Source: an uncultured Faecalibacterium sp.
GTDB lineage: Bacteria; Bacillota; Clostridia; Oscillospirales; Ruminococcaceae
Assembly: GCA_934553285.1 (NCBI GenBank)
Contig: CAKTFD010000070.1
Span: 1 to 11,505, forward strand
Length of the DNA stretch: 11,505 bases
Direction: 5' to 3'
Position numbers and translations under genes: made by a program. Shown piece by piece: positions 1 to 7,923 of the stretch. The notes under the pieces are model-generated. The model was not told where the DNA came from. It did not search any database and worked only from the letters and a program-made list of their open reading frames with translations. Each line of letters begins with the position of its first letter. Position 1 is the stretch's first letter.

Positions 1-1128
1 TTCATCCTGTGGTTCTGCTGGTTCGGCTTCAACGGCGGCTCTTCCCTGAGCCTGTCCACCGACGCTACCATGACCCTGACCGGCCTGGTCTGCTTCAACA
101 CCAACCTTGCTGCAGCCGTTGCTACCTGCGTGACCATGATCTTTACCTGGCTGCGCTACGGCAAGCCGGATGTTTCCATGACCCTGAACGGCTCTCTGGC
201 AGGCCTTGTGGCCATCACCGCCGGCTGCGATACCGTTTCTCCCTTCGGCGCCTTCTTCATCGGCTTTGTGGCCGGTATCCTGGTGGTGCTGAGCGTGGAA
301 TTTTTTGATAAGATCGCAAAGGTGGATGACCCCGTGGGCGCAGTTTCCGTCCACTTTGCAAACGGTGTCTGGGGCACCATCGCGGTAGGCCTGTTCTCCA
401 CCGGTGCCAACACGGCAGGCAAGGGCCTGTTCTACGGCGGCGGTCTGGCACAGCTGGGCATCCAGCTGCTGGGCCTGGTCTGTGTGGATGCCTACGTTGT
501 GATCGTGATGTTCATCGTTTTCAAGGTCATTGATAAGTGCATCGGCCTGCGGGTCCCTGCAGAGGTGGAGATCGATGGTCTGGATATCCACGAGCACGGC
601 CTGGCTTCTGCCTACGCAGGCTTTGCGATCTCGGATGCAAATGCTGCTGCCATGACCCCCAACGAGAACACCGACCTGGGCGAGGACGATGCCGCAAAGG
701 CCGCCGCAAAGCAGATGGATGCTGCTGTGCCGGTGGTGCGGGAGCCTGTGATCCACGATGGTGTGTACGATACCGGTATGCACAAGGTGTCCATCATTGC
801 AAAGCTGTCCAAGTTTGATCAGCTCAAGACCGCCCTGAATGACCTGGGCGTGACCGGCATGACCGTGACCCAGGTAATGGGCTGCGGCATCCAGAAGGGT
901 ACCCCGGAAAAGTACCGCGGCGTACCTGTGGACAGCACCCTGCTGCCCAAGATCAAGGTGGAGGTCATCGTTTCCCGCATCAGCGTGGATTCCGTGGTGG
1001 AAGCCGCCAAGAAGGCGCTGTACACCGGCCATATTGGCGATGGCAAGATCTTTGTTTACAACGTGACCCGCGTGGTCAAGATCCGCACCGGCGAGGAAAA
1101 CTTTGCCGCTCTGCAGGATGTGGAGTAA
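1..1128 (+). CDS. amt: Ammonium transporter (Amt) fused to a C-terminal PII signalling domain, 5' end missing
   Basis: Membrane ammonium channel of the Amt/Rh family; the reading frame is open from base 1, so the N-terminal half lies outside the window. The first codons read LWFCWFGFNGGSSL, a family signature. The segment DPVGAVSVHFANGVWG places the second pore histidine at 352-354. After about bases 560-600 the sequence leaves the membrane part (EIDGLDIHEHG), passes an Ala/Asp-rich linker, and from 778 starts a complete PII (GlnB/GlnK) domain. That domain has the MHKVSIIAK start, a TGMTVT strand, a T-loop (QKGTPEKYRG), the GDGKIFV loop and the RIRTGEE-like end (VKIRTGEE). PII proteins bind ATP/ADP and 2-oxoglutarate, and separate GlnK plugs Amt; here the regulator is covalently attached. 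The T-loop position equal to the uridylylated Tyr51 is Val (928-930), so classical GlnD modification is unlikely there. The Arg that GlnK inserts into the pore is kept (916-918). Ends TAA. Confidence 0.95.
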   Translation, partial: FILWFCWFGFNGGSSLSLSTDATMTLTGLVCFNTNLAAAVATCVTMIFTWLRYGKPDVSMTLNGSLAGLVAITAGCDTVSPFGAFFIGFVAGILVVLSVEFFDKIAKVDDPVGAVSVHFANGVWGTIAVGLFSTGANTAGKGLFYGGGLAQLGIQLLGLVCVDAYVVIVMFIVFKVIDKCIGLRVPAEVEIDGLDIHEHGLASAYAGFAISDANAAAMTPNENTDLGEDDAAKAAAKQMDAAVPVVREPVIHDGVYDTGMHKVSIIAKLSKFDQLKTALNDLGVTGMTVTQVMGCGIQKGTPEKYRGVPVDSTLLPKIKVEVIVSRISVDSVVEAAKKALYTGHIGDGKIFVYNVTRVVKIRTGEENFAALQDVE

Positions 1129-1160
1129 AGCTCCGCAACTTCTCCGCTGTTCCCGCTGCA

Positions 1161-1195
1161 GCGGCAGGCGGCTGCACCGACACAGCCCCTGCCGC
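1161..1195 (+). other. GC-rich hairpin downstream of amt-PII
   Basis: The left arm GCGGCAGG (1161-1168) pairs perfectly with CCTGCCGC (1188-1195). Inside it GGCTG (1170-1174) pairs with CAGCC (1183-1187), leaving one bulged C and an 8-nt loop. A pyrimidine-rich tract (about 1213-1242) follows only after about 18 nt, so it is not a textbook terminator. It may protect the 3' end of the amt message or be a remnant repeat. No gene is seen between 1129 and 1378. Confidence 0.5.
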
Positions 1196-1260
1196 CGGGC
1201 GTGACAGATAAATTGTTCTCCTTTTTCCTTTTCCTTTTTTTCAGATCCACAGCATATCAG

Positions 1261-1297
1261 AAGCCCCGCTCCTGTGCATAGAAGGAGCGGGGCTTTT
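1261..1297 (+). terminator. Rho-independent terminator of amt-PII
   Basis: A perfect 12-bp stem, AAGCCCCGCTCC (1261-1272) against GGAGCGGGGCTT (1284-1295), with an 11-nt loop. It ends in TTTT on the plus strand. The T run is short but the stem is strong. It lies about 130 nt after the amt stop codon. Confidence 0.8.
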
Positions 1298-1322
1298 GAC
1301 GTTGCGGCGGAGAGAAAAGCGC

Positions 1323-1361
1323 ATAAAACGGCCCCGGAAACACCGCTGGCGTTTCCGGGGC
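1323..1361 (-). terminator. Rho-independent terminator of thrS
   Basis: An 11-bp perfect inverted repeat, GCCCCGGAAAC (1331-1341) and GTTTCCGGGGC (1351-1361), lies just past the thrS stop codon. Read on the minus strand it is followed by CGTTTTATGC. It faces the amt terminator, as expected for convergent genes. Confidence 0.75.
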
Positions 1362-1378
1362 ACAGGTGTTATTACAGA

Positions 1379-3163
<1,785 letters not shown>

Positions 3164-3189
3164 GATGCATTCTCCTTTGACAATAAGGG

Positions 3190-3485
3190 TAAAAAATAAA
3201 AAAGGCGCTTCATCCCGTACAGATCACGGGATGAAGCGCCGATAGGTCTTACAGCGTTCCACGGTTCCACCCGAATTGCGCCCCTGCCGCCAAAGCGGGA
3301 AAAAAGCGCCCCTCGCTGTGCTGTAACGGGCACGCCCGGCAGAGGTTCGCCTCTGCACTCTGCGGTGGTAGAAACCGGGGTCATGGCAGGCTGCTTGCAG
3401 CACCCGGCAACGGGGCAGCCCTCTCTGCGGCATGAAAAGCGCGGTTTCGGTTTGTCCGCATCAATGTTTTGGACAGGATGAAACT
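3190..3485 (-). ncRNA. T-box riboswitch (threonine) in the thrS leader
   Basis: Leader RNA that binds uncharged tRNA-Thr and lets transcription proceed into thrS. On the minus strand the T-box core GGGTGGAACCG is at 3262-3272, close to the consensus AGGGTGGNACCGCG. The intrinsic terminator is a 15-bp perfect stem (3204-3218 with 3226-3240) followed by a T-rich run at 3191-3203. Stem I can be drawn with GCGG pairing CCGC at its base and AACCG pairing CGGTT above. The 3' side of the internal loop between them holds CTACCA. ACC, a threonine codon followed by the usual purine, is therefore the specifier (3367-3369). A GAGAG segment at 3421-3425 resembles the stem I K-turn. The leader ends about 25 nt before the thrS start. 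Stem II/III detail was not folded. Confidence 0.93.
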
Positions 3486-3491
3486 ACGCTG

Positions 3492-3520
3492 ATTGTAGCA
3501 CGCCGGAACAAAAAAATCAA
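3492..3520 (-). promoter_or_regulatory. Promoter of the thrS T-box transcript
   Basis: On the minus strand, -35 TTGATT (3515-3520) and -10 TACAAT (3492-3497) are separated by exactly 17 bp. The expected transcription start near 3485 is just upstream of stem I of the T-box, which fits well. Confidence 0.85.
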
Positions 3521-3574
3521 GGGATAGCGGCTGAAATGCATAAAAATCAGCTTTTGCAGCCCGACCCGGAGCAA

Positions 3575-3702
3575 AAGCCTTCACCCCTTGGGGGGAAGGT
3601 GGCGCGCAGCGCCGGATGAGGGGTATTTAAGGCAGACTGCTGCCAGCCTGCGCCCTCATCAGTCACCTGCGGTGACAGCTTCCCCCGGCCGGGGGAAGCC
3701 TT
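3575..3702. repeat. Palindromic MITE-like intergenic repeat
   Basis: Two imperfectly matching arms of about 49 bp (3575-3623 and 3653-3702) lie in inverted orientation around a 29-bp centre. Both read AAGSCTTC...GGAAG...GATGAGGG when oriented outside-in. Each arm itself holds two hairpins. One is larger: CCTTC..GAAGG (3578-3599) in the left arm, and a perfect 22-bp palindrome (3678-3699) in the right. The other is small with the same GCA loop: GGCGC-GCA-GCGCC (3601-3613) in the left arm, and TCACC/GGTGA (3663-3675) in the right. There is no ORF of note. It lies between the thrS promoter and the 3' end of the next minus-strand gene and may also act as that gene's terminator. Multi-copy status cannot be seen from one window. 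Confidence 0.8.
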
Positions 3703-3720
3703 CAGACGGAAAACTTTGTT

Positions 3721-4242
3721 TTATGCGCCCTGCTTTTCTACGCTGCGCACAGCTAGTGCCTTAGCGGGCTTCATCAGCAGCACGCAGACACCGTTAAAGA
3801 TCACGGAGCCAACGATAAAGGTGATAAAGAACTGGGGCAGGTGGGTGGCCAGGGCGGTGGTGTCGATGCAGGCCACGGTCAGGTAGGCAAAGCCCACGTT
3901 GTTCAGCACCTTGGGTGCATAGGGGTGCAGGATGATGAGCACGAACAGCACCACGGCCAGCGGCAGCAGGAAGCCGAAGAAGCTGCCCAGCACGGGGGTC
4001 AGGGCGCTGATGGACAGCAGTGCCAGGACCGTGAGCACCAGGCCCACCAGGCCGCCCAGCTCAACGGTGACGAAGCGATCCTTCACATCGCCCTCCAGGG
4101 TGAACATCATGATGTTGCTCAGGAAGATCAGCCAGCTGTACTCCATGCCGGTGAGGTGGATGATGGAGTTGGCGATCAGGATCCAGACCAGCAGCATCAG
4201 GCGGAAGTAAAGCAGGAAACGCTTGGTTACGGTTTCGTTCAT
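3721..4242 (-). CDS. Small polytopic membrane protein, function unknown
   Basis: I do not recognise this 173-residue protein. It is mostly hydrophobic, with five to six probable membrane segments near residues 9-29, 35-50, 60-80, 84-106, 116-132 and 137-157. Short charged stretches lie between them (EGDVKDRF at 50-57) and the C-terminal tail is basic (KPAKALAVRSVEKQGA). The Asn/Asp/Thr set in segments 5-6 (NNVGFAYLTVACIDTTA) could line a path, but no catalytic or binding motif is evident. Size and topology are compatible with DUF1097-like small inner-membrane proteins, though I see no decisive sequence match. The start is supported by a GAGAGGG ribosome-binding site about 8 nt upstream. It is a single-gene unit with its own promoter (4334-4362), which is bracketed by TTTGGCAAG repeats. 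No other gene shares the transcript. Confidence 0.85.
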   Translation of the reverse strand: MNETVTKRFLLYFRLMLLVWILIANSIIHLTGMEYSWLIFLSNIMMFTLEGDVKDRFVTVELGGLVGLVLTVLALLSISALTPVLGSFFGFLLPLAVVLFVLIILHPYAPKVLNNVGFAYLTVACIDTTALATHLPQFFITFIVGSVIFNGVCVLLMKPAKALAVRSVEKQGA

Positions 4243-4269
4243 AGGGAAGACCCTCTCTTTCTTGTCTTG

Positions 4270-4374
4270 TTTGGCAAGCGCTTGTTTTCAAATGCCTGTA
4301 TTTTGGCAAGCAATACTTGCAGTGAATGGAACAAGTATACAATATTTCCAGAAAAAAGACAATAGTTTGGCAAG
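4270..4374. promoter_or_regulatory. Three TTTGGCAAG repeats around a promoter (candidate operator array)
   Basis: TTTGGCAAG occurs exactly at 4270-4278, 4302-4310 and 4366-4374, all in the same orientation. The offsets are 32 and 64 bp, so the copies lie on the same face of the helix. The first copy runs into the palindrome CAAGCGCTTG (4275-4284). The second runs into the inverted repeat GCAAG-N5-CTTGC (4306-4320). The third sits 3 bp upstream of the -35 box of the minus-strand promoter. This arrangement resembles binding sites for a regulator of the membrane-protein gene. The regulator is not in the window, and binding is inferred. Confidence 0.5.
4334..4362 (-). promoter_or_regulatory. Promoter of the small membrane protein gene
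   Basis: On the minus strand, -35 TTGTCT (4357-4362) and -10 TATACT (4334-4339) are spaced 17 bp apart. Transcription would start near 4327, giving an untranslated leader of about 85 nt that contains two of the three TTTGGCAAG copies. Confidence 0.75.
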
Positions 4375-4440
4375 TAAAATATGCGTTATATGTAAATTCA
4401 ATATTGCAGACTTCTCTGCTATGCTCCGGCGGGCTGCGCC

Positions 4441-4469
4441 TTGCCACGGGGGGAGCAGCCGTGTATAAT
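4441..4469 (+). promoter_or_regulatory. Promoter of the nucleotidyltransferase gene
   Basis: -35 TTGCCA (4441-4446), a 17-bp spacer and a perfect -10 TATAAT (4464-4469) on the plus strand. The expected start near 4476 lies upstream of the AGGAGG site at 4507-4512. This rules out the longer in-frame reading that would begin at 4326. Confidence 0.88.
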
Positions 4470-4520
4470 AGAGGAGCAGAACAAGGCCGGATACCCCGGC
4501 AGATACAGGAGGAAATGCAA

Positions 4521-5441
4521 ATGAACAAACCGGTACTGGTGGTCATGGCGGCCGGCATGGGCAGCCGCTACGGCGGCATGAAGCAGATCGACCCGGTGGG
4601 GCCGAACGGACAGGTCATCATGGATTACTCGCTTTACGATGCCCGCCGCGCTGGCTTTGAGACCGTGATCTTTGTCATCAAGCATGAGATCGAGGCTGCG
4701 TTCAAGGCCGCCATCGGCGACCGTGTGGCCAGGGCGATGGAGGTAAAGTACGCCTTCCAGCAGCTGGAAGAGCTGCCCGCAGGTTTTGCCATCCCGGAGG
4801 GGCGGGTAAAGCCCTGGGGCACCTGCCACGCAGTGCTGGCGGCAAAACCCCTGATCGATGGCCCCTTTGCGGTCATCAATGCGGACGACTACTACGGCCC
4901 CGAGGCTTTCCGGGTGATGTACGACTACCTGTCTACCCATGCGGACGATGACTTCTACCGTTACTGCATGGTCAGCTACCTGCTGCAGAACACCCTGTCT
5001 GAGAACGGCAGCGTGGCCCGCGGCGTGTGCATCAAAAACCCGGACGGCACCCTGCACAGCGTTACCGAGCGCACCTGCATCGAGCCGTGCAGCGGCGGCG
5101 CACACTACACCGAGGACGGCGGCGCTACCTGGACCGACCTGCCCGGCGACACCCCCGTGAGCATGAACCTGTGGGGCTTTGGCAGGAGCTTTCTGGACGA
5201 AGCCGAGCAGCGCTTTGCGGGCTGGCTGACCGAGAACCTGCCCAAAAACCCGCTCAAGTGCGAGTATTTCCTGCCGCTGGTGGTGACCGAGCTGATCGAG
5301 GAGGACAAGGCCAAGATCCAGGTGCTGTGCAGCACCGATAAATGGTTCGGCGTTACCTACCGGGAGGACAAGCCGCTGGTGATGGATGCCATTGCCCGCA
5401 AAACTGCCGAGGGGCAGTACCCGGAAAACCTGTGGGCGTAA
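4521..5441 (+). CDS. NDP-sugar type nucleotidyltransferase
   Basis: A 306-residue protein of the NTP_transferase superfamily (GT-A like fold), which joins a sugar-1-phosphate or similar phosphate to an NTP. The N-terminal nucleotide-binding loop reads AAGMGSRYGGMKQ (residues 10-22), fitting the G-x-G-S/T-R...K signature. PWGTCHAV (98-105) and the metal-site strand NADDYYG (120-126) follow, with SMNLWGF at 214-220 and WFGVTYREDK at 275-284 towards the C-terminus. There is no signal peptide or membrane segment, so it is cytosolic. The start at 4521 is chosen because AGGAGG lies 8 nt upstream. The in-frame ATG at 4515 is only 2 nt from that site. The gene is a single-gene unit with its own promoter and terminator, so the neighbours do not reveal the substrate. 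Glucose-1-phosphate uridylyltransferase is possible, but the YGGMKQ variant is not classical GalU, so I leave the substrate open. Confidence 0.9.
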   Translation: MNKPVLVVMAAGMGSRYGGMKQIDPVGPNGQVIMDYSLYDARRAGFETVIFVIKHEIEAAFKAAIGDRVARAMEVKYAFQQLEELPAGFAIPEGRVKPWGTCHAVLAAKPLIDGPFAVINADDYYGPEAFRVMYDYLSTHADDDFYRYCMVSYLLQNTLSENGSVARGVCIKNPDGTLHSVTERTCIEPCSGGAHYTEDGGATWTDLPGDTPVSMNLWGFGRSFLDEAEQRFAGWLTENLPKNPLKCEYFLPLVVTELIEEDKAKIQVLCSTDKWFGVTYREDKPLVMDAIARKTAEGQYPENLWA

Positions 5442-5470
5442 AAACATACCCGCATTTATAGAAACAGAAC

Positions 5471-5513
5471 AGGGGCTGCTGCACAAAATGCTGTGCAGCA
5501 GCCCCTGATTTTT
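5471..5513 (+). terminator. Rho-independent terminator after the nucleotidyltransferase gene
   Basis: A 15-bp perfect stem, AGGGGCTGCTGCACA (5471-5485) against TGTGCAGCAGCCCCT (5492-5506), with a 6-nt loop, then GATTTTT on the plus strand. It lies between convergent genes and could also stop minus-strand transcription from the EAL gene. However, the minus-strand tail (GTTCTGTTTC) is poor in T. Confidence 0.9.
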
Positions 5514-5536
5514 ATGCGTATTTTGCGGAAAAGAGA

Positions 5537-7744
5537 TCACTCTGCATCGTCGTTCGCAAAGATCCACAGCACCTCGTTGATGTGGGCGCTGCTGTAGGAG
5601 TACGGCGCGACCTTGATGCAGAAGCGGCTGCCATCCGTTTTGCGGTAGTGGTGCTCCACGACCCTGCCGCTGAACACCTCGCTGCGGAGATAATCAAAAT
5701 CAAACAGCACGGCAAAGTCTTTCCGGTATTCCGGCAGCACAAGGGTATCGCGGTAGTGGGTCAGCGCTGCCGTGTAGGAGCCGCCGCAGGTATCCAGGAT
5801 GGACTGGAAATAGGTGGGCACGATGATGGGGCGCACAGCGTCCTTTTGCAGGTCCACCACGTAGACACCCTTGTATTTGGGAGCCAGCATGTTCAAAAAG
5901 TGCTCGGTATCCTGCTTTTGCTGCAGGGTGCGCTCCAGCTTTTCGTTCAGGCCTTCCAGCTGGCGGGCACGGCCATTGCGGTCGTAGTAGGCCAGCTTGT
6001 CCTGCCGCATGGCGGCCTCCGCTTTGGCAACTGCTTCGTCCAGACGGCGGGGGTCGGAGGTATACTGGATGCCTACCGAGATGGCGTAGTCCTTCTCTTT
6101 TAAAAAGGCACGCATCCGGTCTATCGTGCTCCACACGCGGTAGGGCGGTTCGTTGGGGGTAAGGATAACAAACTCATCGCTGCCGATGCGGTACACCCGG
6201 CTGGTGGCAAAAAACTTGCGGGCGGCGTTGGCCAGGCAGCACAGCAGGGCATCGCCGCTGCGGTGGCCCAGGTGGGTGTTCACCGCGTGCATCCCTACCA
6301 CATCGATATAGGTACAAACGATGGACGCACAGTCACTGCAAGGCAGCTCCCGCAGGTCGGCCTCGTACCGGTTGCGGTTGGCAAGGCCGGTCAGGGTATC
6401 GTGGCTGTAGGAAAAATCCAGCTCCTCGCTCAGCTGGTCGGTCTGGGCATCGCTGCGCACCAGAACAGTGACCCAGGGATCCTGGGCACAGCAGCCGCGG
6501 CAGGGCAGGATCTCCATGGTGATCCAGATAAACTGCCCGGATACATTTTCGCGGAAGCGGTAGAACACCGGCTCGGCCGCGTGGAACAGGGCTGCACGCA
6601 GGGCTTCCAGGTCGGTCTGCTCCCGGAACAGGTCTGCATCTGCCGGGTGCACGATCTGCTCCTTTATCAGGTAATCGCAGTAGCTGGCAAGGTCGTCTGC
6701 AGTTTGCTGGTCGGCATCGGGCAGGCGGGCATCCCGCTTGACTACCCGGTACACGCCGGTGGTCAGGTTCAGCAGTGCAAGCTCCAGCAGGTTGTCGGTA
6801 AAGATCTGGTAGGCCTGCAGCGCCAGGGCGGTCTTTTCGCTGTCCGTGGCCTCTGCCCGGTGATCCCGGCGCATCAGGTCGCGGTGCATATCCCAGTAAT
6901 CCTGGTTGCTGGGCTGCGCCAGCAGCGCCTCGGCGTTTTCCACCGGCATGGGTTTGAAAAAGTAGTAGCCCTGCGCGTACAGGCAGTCGGCAGCCTGCAG
7001 GATGGATACCTGTTCCGGGGTCTCAACACCCTCGGCGATGATGGGCAGGTTGAGCCGGTGGGCCATATCCACCACCGATTCCACGATCTGCACACCCTTG
7101 CTGCGGTTCTGCGGGTTTATGTCGATGAGCTTCATGTCCAGCTTGATGGCATCCACATTGGTATCCTTGAGCATGTTCAGCGAGGAGTAGCCGCTGCCAA
7201 AGTCGTCCATCATGACGGAAAAGCCCTTGCGGTGCAGCCCCTGGATGGCGTTTTCCACCATCCGGGTATCCTCGGCCACCATGGTCTCGGTGATCTCTGC
7301 CAGCAGCAGTTTTGGCTCCAGCTGGTATTTTTCCACAAGGTCCGCAAAGATCTGCGGCACATCCAGATGGAGGATATCCTGCACCGAAACGTTTACGGAC
7401 ACCGGCACCAGATTGCTGCCGTTCTCCTGCCATCTGTGCAGGGTCTGGCAGACCGATTCCCAGATATACTGATCCAGCCGGGTCACAAGGCCGGTGCGCT
7501 CCAGCAGGGGGATGAACTCAGCAGGCGGCACGCAGCCCCGGGTGGGGTGGTTCCAGCGCACCAGTGCTTCCATGCCCACGATGGCGCGGGTGATGTTGTT
7601 GCACTTGGGCTGCAGGAAAAAGCAGAACTCGTGGTTATCCAGTGCGCGCTCCAGCTCACCCAGCAGCTGCTGTTCCTGCAATGTGGCAGGCGCAAAGCCG
7701 TGGAGGCTGCTGCCTGCTGCGTTTATAGTGCGTTCCTCTGCCAT
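5537..7744 (-). CDS. c-di-GMP protein: EAL, PAS-like, degenerate GGDEF, PAS-like
   Basis: A cytosolic 735-residue signalling protein without signal peptide or membrane segments. The EAL phosphodiesterase domain comes first (about 25-275) and keeps its active-site residues: E59-A-L in MEALVRW, N118 (VNVS), E150 (EITE), D180-D181 (DDFGSGYSS), K201, E238 (EGVET) and Q258 (AQGYYF). A PAS-like segment follows (about 310-430). The GGDEF-type domain (about 447-590) has SHDTLTGLANRNRY and LGHRSGDALL, but its signature is GSDEF (521-525). The substrate loop IDVVGMHAVNTHLGH lacks the usual DxDxFKxxND pattern, and no RxxD inhibitory site is visible. A coiled linker (595-615) leads to a second PAS-like domain (620-730). 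The likely output is c-di-GMP hydrolysis, with the GGDEF part perhaps a GTP- or ligand-binding regulator. EAL before GGDEF is the reverse of the common order. An AAGGAG site precedes the start at 7744. The gene is monocistronic. Confidence 0.93.
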   Translation of the reverse strand: MAEERTINAAGSSLHGFAPATLQEQQLLGELERALDNHEFCFFLQPKCNNITRAIVGMEALVRWNHPTRGCVPPAEFIPLLERTGLVTRLDQYIWESVCQTLHRWQENGSNLVPVSVNVSVQDILHLDVPQIFADLVEKYQLEPKLLLAEITETMVAEDTRMVENAIQGLHRKGFSVMMDDFGSGYSSLNMLKDTNVDAIKLDMKLIDINPQNRSKGVQIVESVVDMAHRLNLPIIAEGVETPEQVSILQAADCLYAQGYYFFKPMPVENAEALLAQPSNQDYWDMHRDLMRRDHRAEATDSEKTALALQAYQIFTDNLLELALLNLTTGVYRVVKRDARLPDADQQTADDLASYCDYLIKEQIVHPADADLFREQTDLEALRAALFHAAEPVFYRFRENVSGQFIWITMEILPCRGCCAQDPWVTVLVRSDAQTDQLSEELDFSYSHDTLTGLANRNRYEADLRELPCSDCASIVCTYIDVVGMHAVNTHLGHRSGDALLCCLANAARKFFATSRVYRIGSDEFVILTPNEPPYRVWSTIDRMRAFLKEKDYAISVGIQYTSDPRRLDEAVAKAEAAMRQDKLAYYDRNGRARQLEGLNEKLERTLQQKQDTEHFLNMLAPKYKGVYVVDLQKDAVRPIIVPTYFQSILDTCGGSYTAALTHYRDTLVLPEYRKDFAVLFDFDYLRSEVFSGRVVEHHYRKTDGSRFCIKVAPYSYSSAHINEVLWIFANDDAE

Positions 7745-7791
7745 AGATGCTCCTTACGATCCGGATGGATTTTTACAGGGATAATGATTTG

Positions 7792-7834
7792 TATACTTTG
7801 GGAACAGTATAACATGGTTTAAGCAGTTTTGAAA
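7792..7834 (-). promoter_or_regulatory. Candidate extended -10 promoter of the EAL/GGDEF gene, with inverted repeat
   Basis: The minus strand has TGTTATACT, an extended -10 element with TATACT at 7806-7811. A weak -35 TTTCAA (7829-7834) lies 17 bp upstream. The -10 is one arm of the inverted repeat TATACT-N8-AGTATA (7792-7811), which could place an operator over the start point. The leader would be about 55 nt. No gene is seen between 7745 and 7923. Confidence 0.5.
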
Positions 7835-7874
7835 TACTTTTTTACAACTTGAAACAACAAAAATCGAGCAAAAC

Positions 7875-7914
7875 ACAACAAAAGCGCCGCACACGGAAAA
7901 ACCGGTGCGGCGCT
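7875..7914 (-). terminator. Terminator of the alaX-trmB operon
   Basis: A 10-bp perfect stem, AGCGCCGCAC (7883-7892) with GTGCGGCGCT (7905-7914). On the minus strand it is followed by TTTGTTGTGTTTTG. It lies 10 bp past the stop codon of the CmpB-like gene and ends the four-gene minus-strand block. Confidence 0.8.
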
Positions 7915-7923
7915 GCATGGGGG

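Noticed and set aside
1056..1250. 64-aa minus-strand frame with a Lys-rich start from the polypyrimidine tract
   Set aside because: It starts with GTG, overlaps the end of amt-PII and the downstream hairpin, and its sequence is low complexity.
4270..4284. CcpA cre-like site GGCAAGCGCTTGTT
   Set aside because: The core AAGCGCTT fits LacI-family operators, but the flanks deviate from the cre consensus and the 9-mer repeats explain the site better; no claim of CcpA control is made.
4326..4520. N-terminal extension of the nucleotidyltransferase frame back to 4326
   Set aside because: It would include the promoter (TTGCCA-17-TATAAT) and the ribosome-binding site; family similarity starts at 4521.
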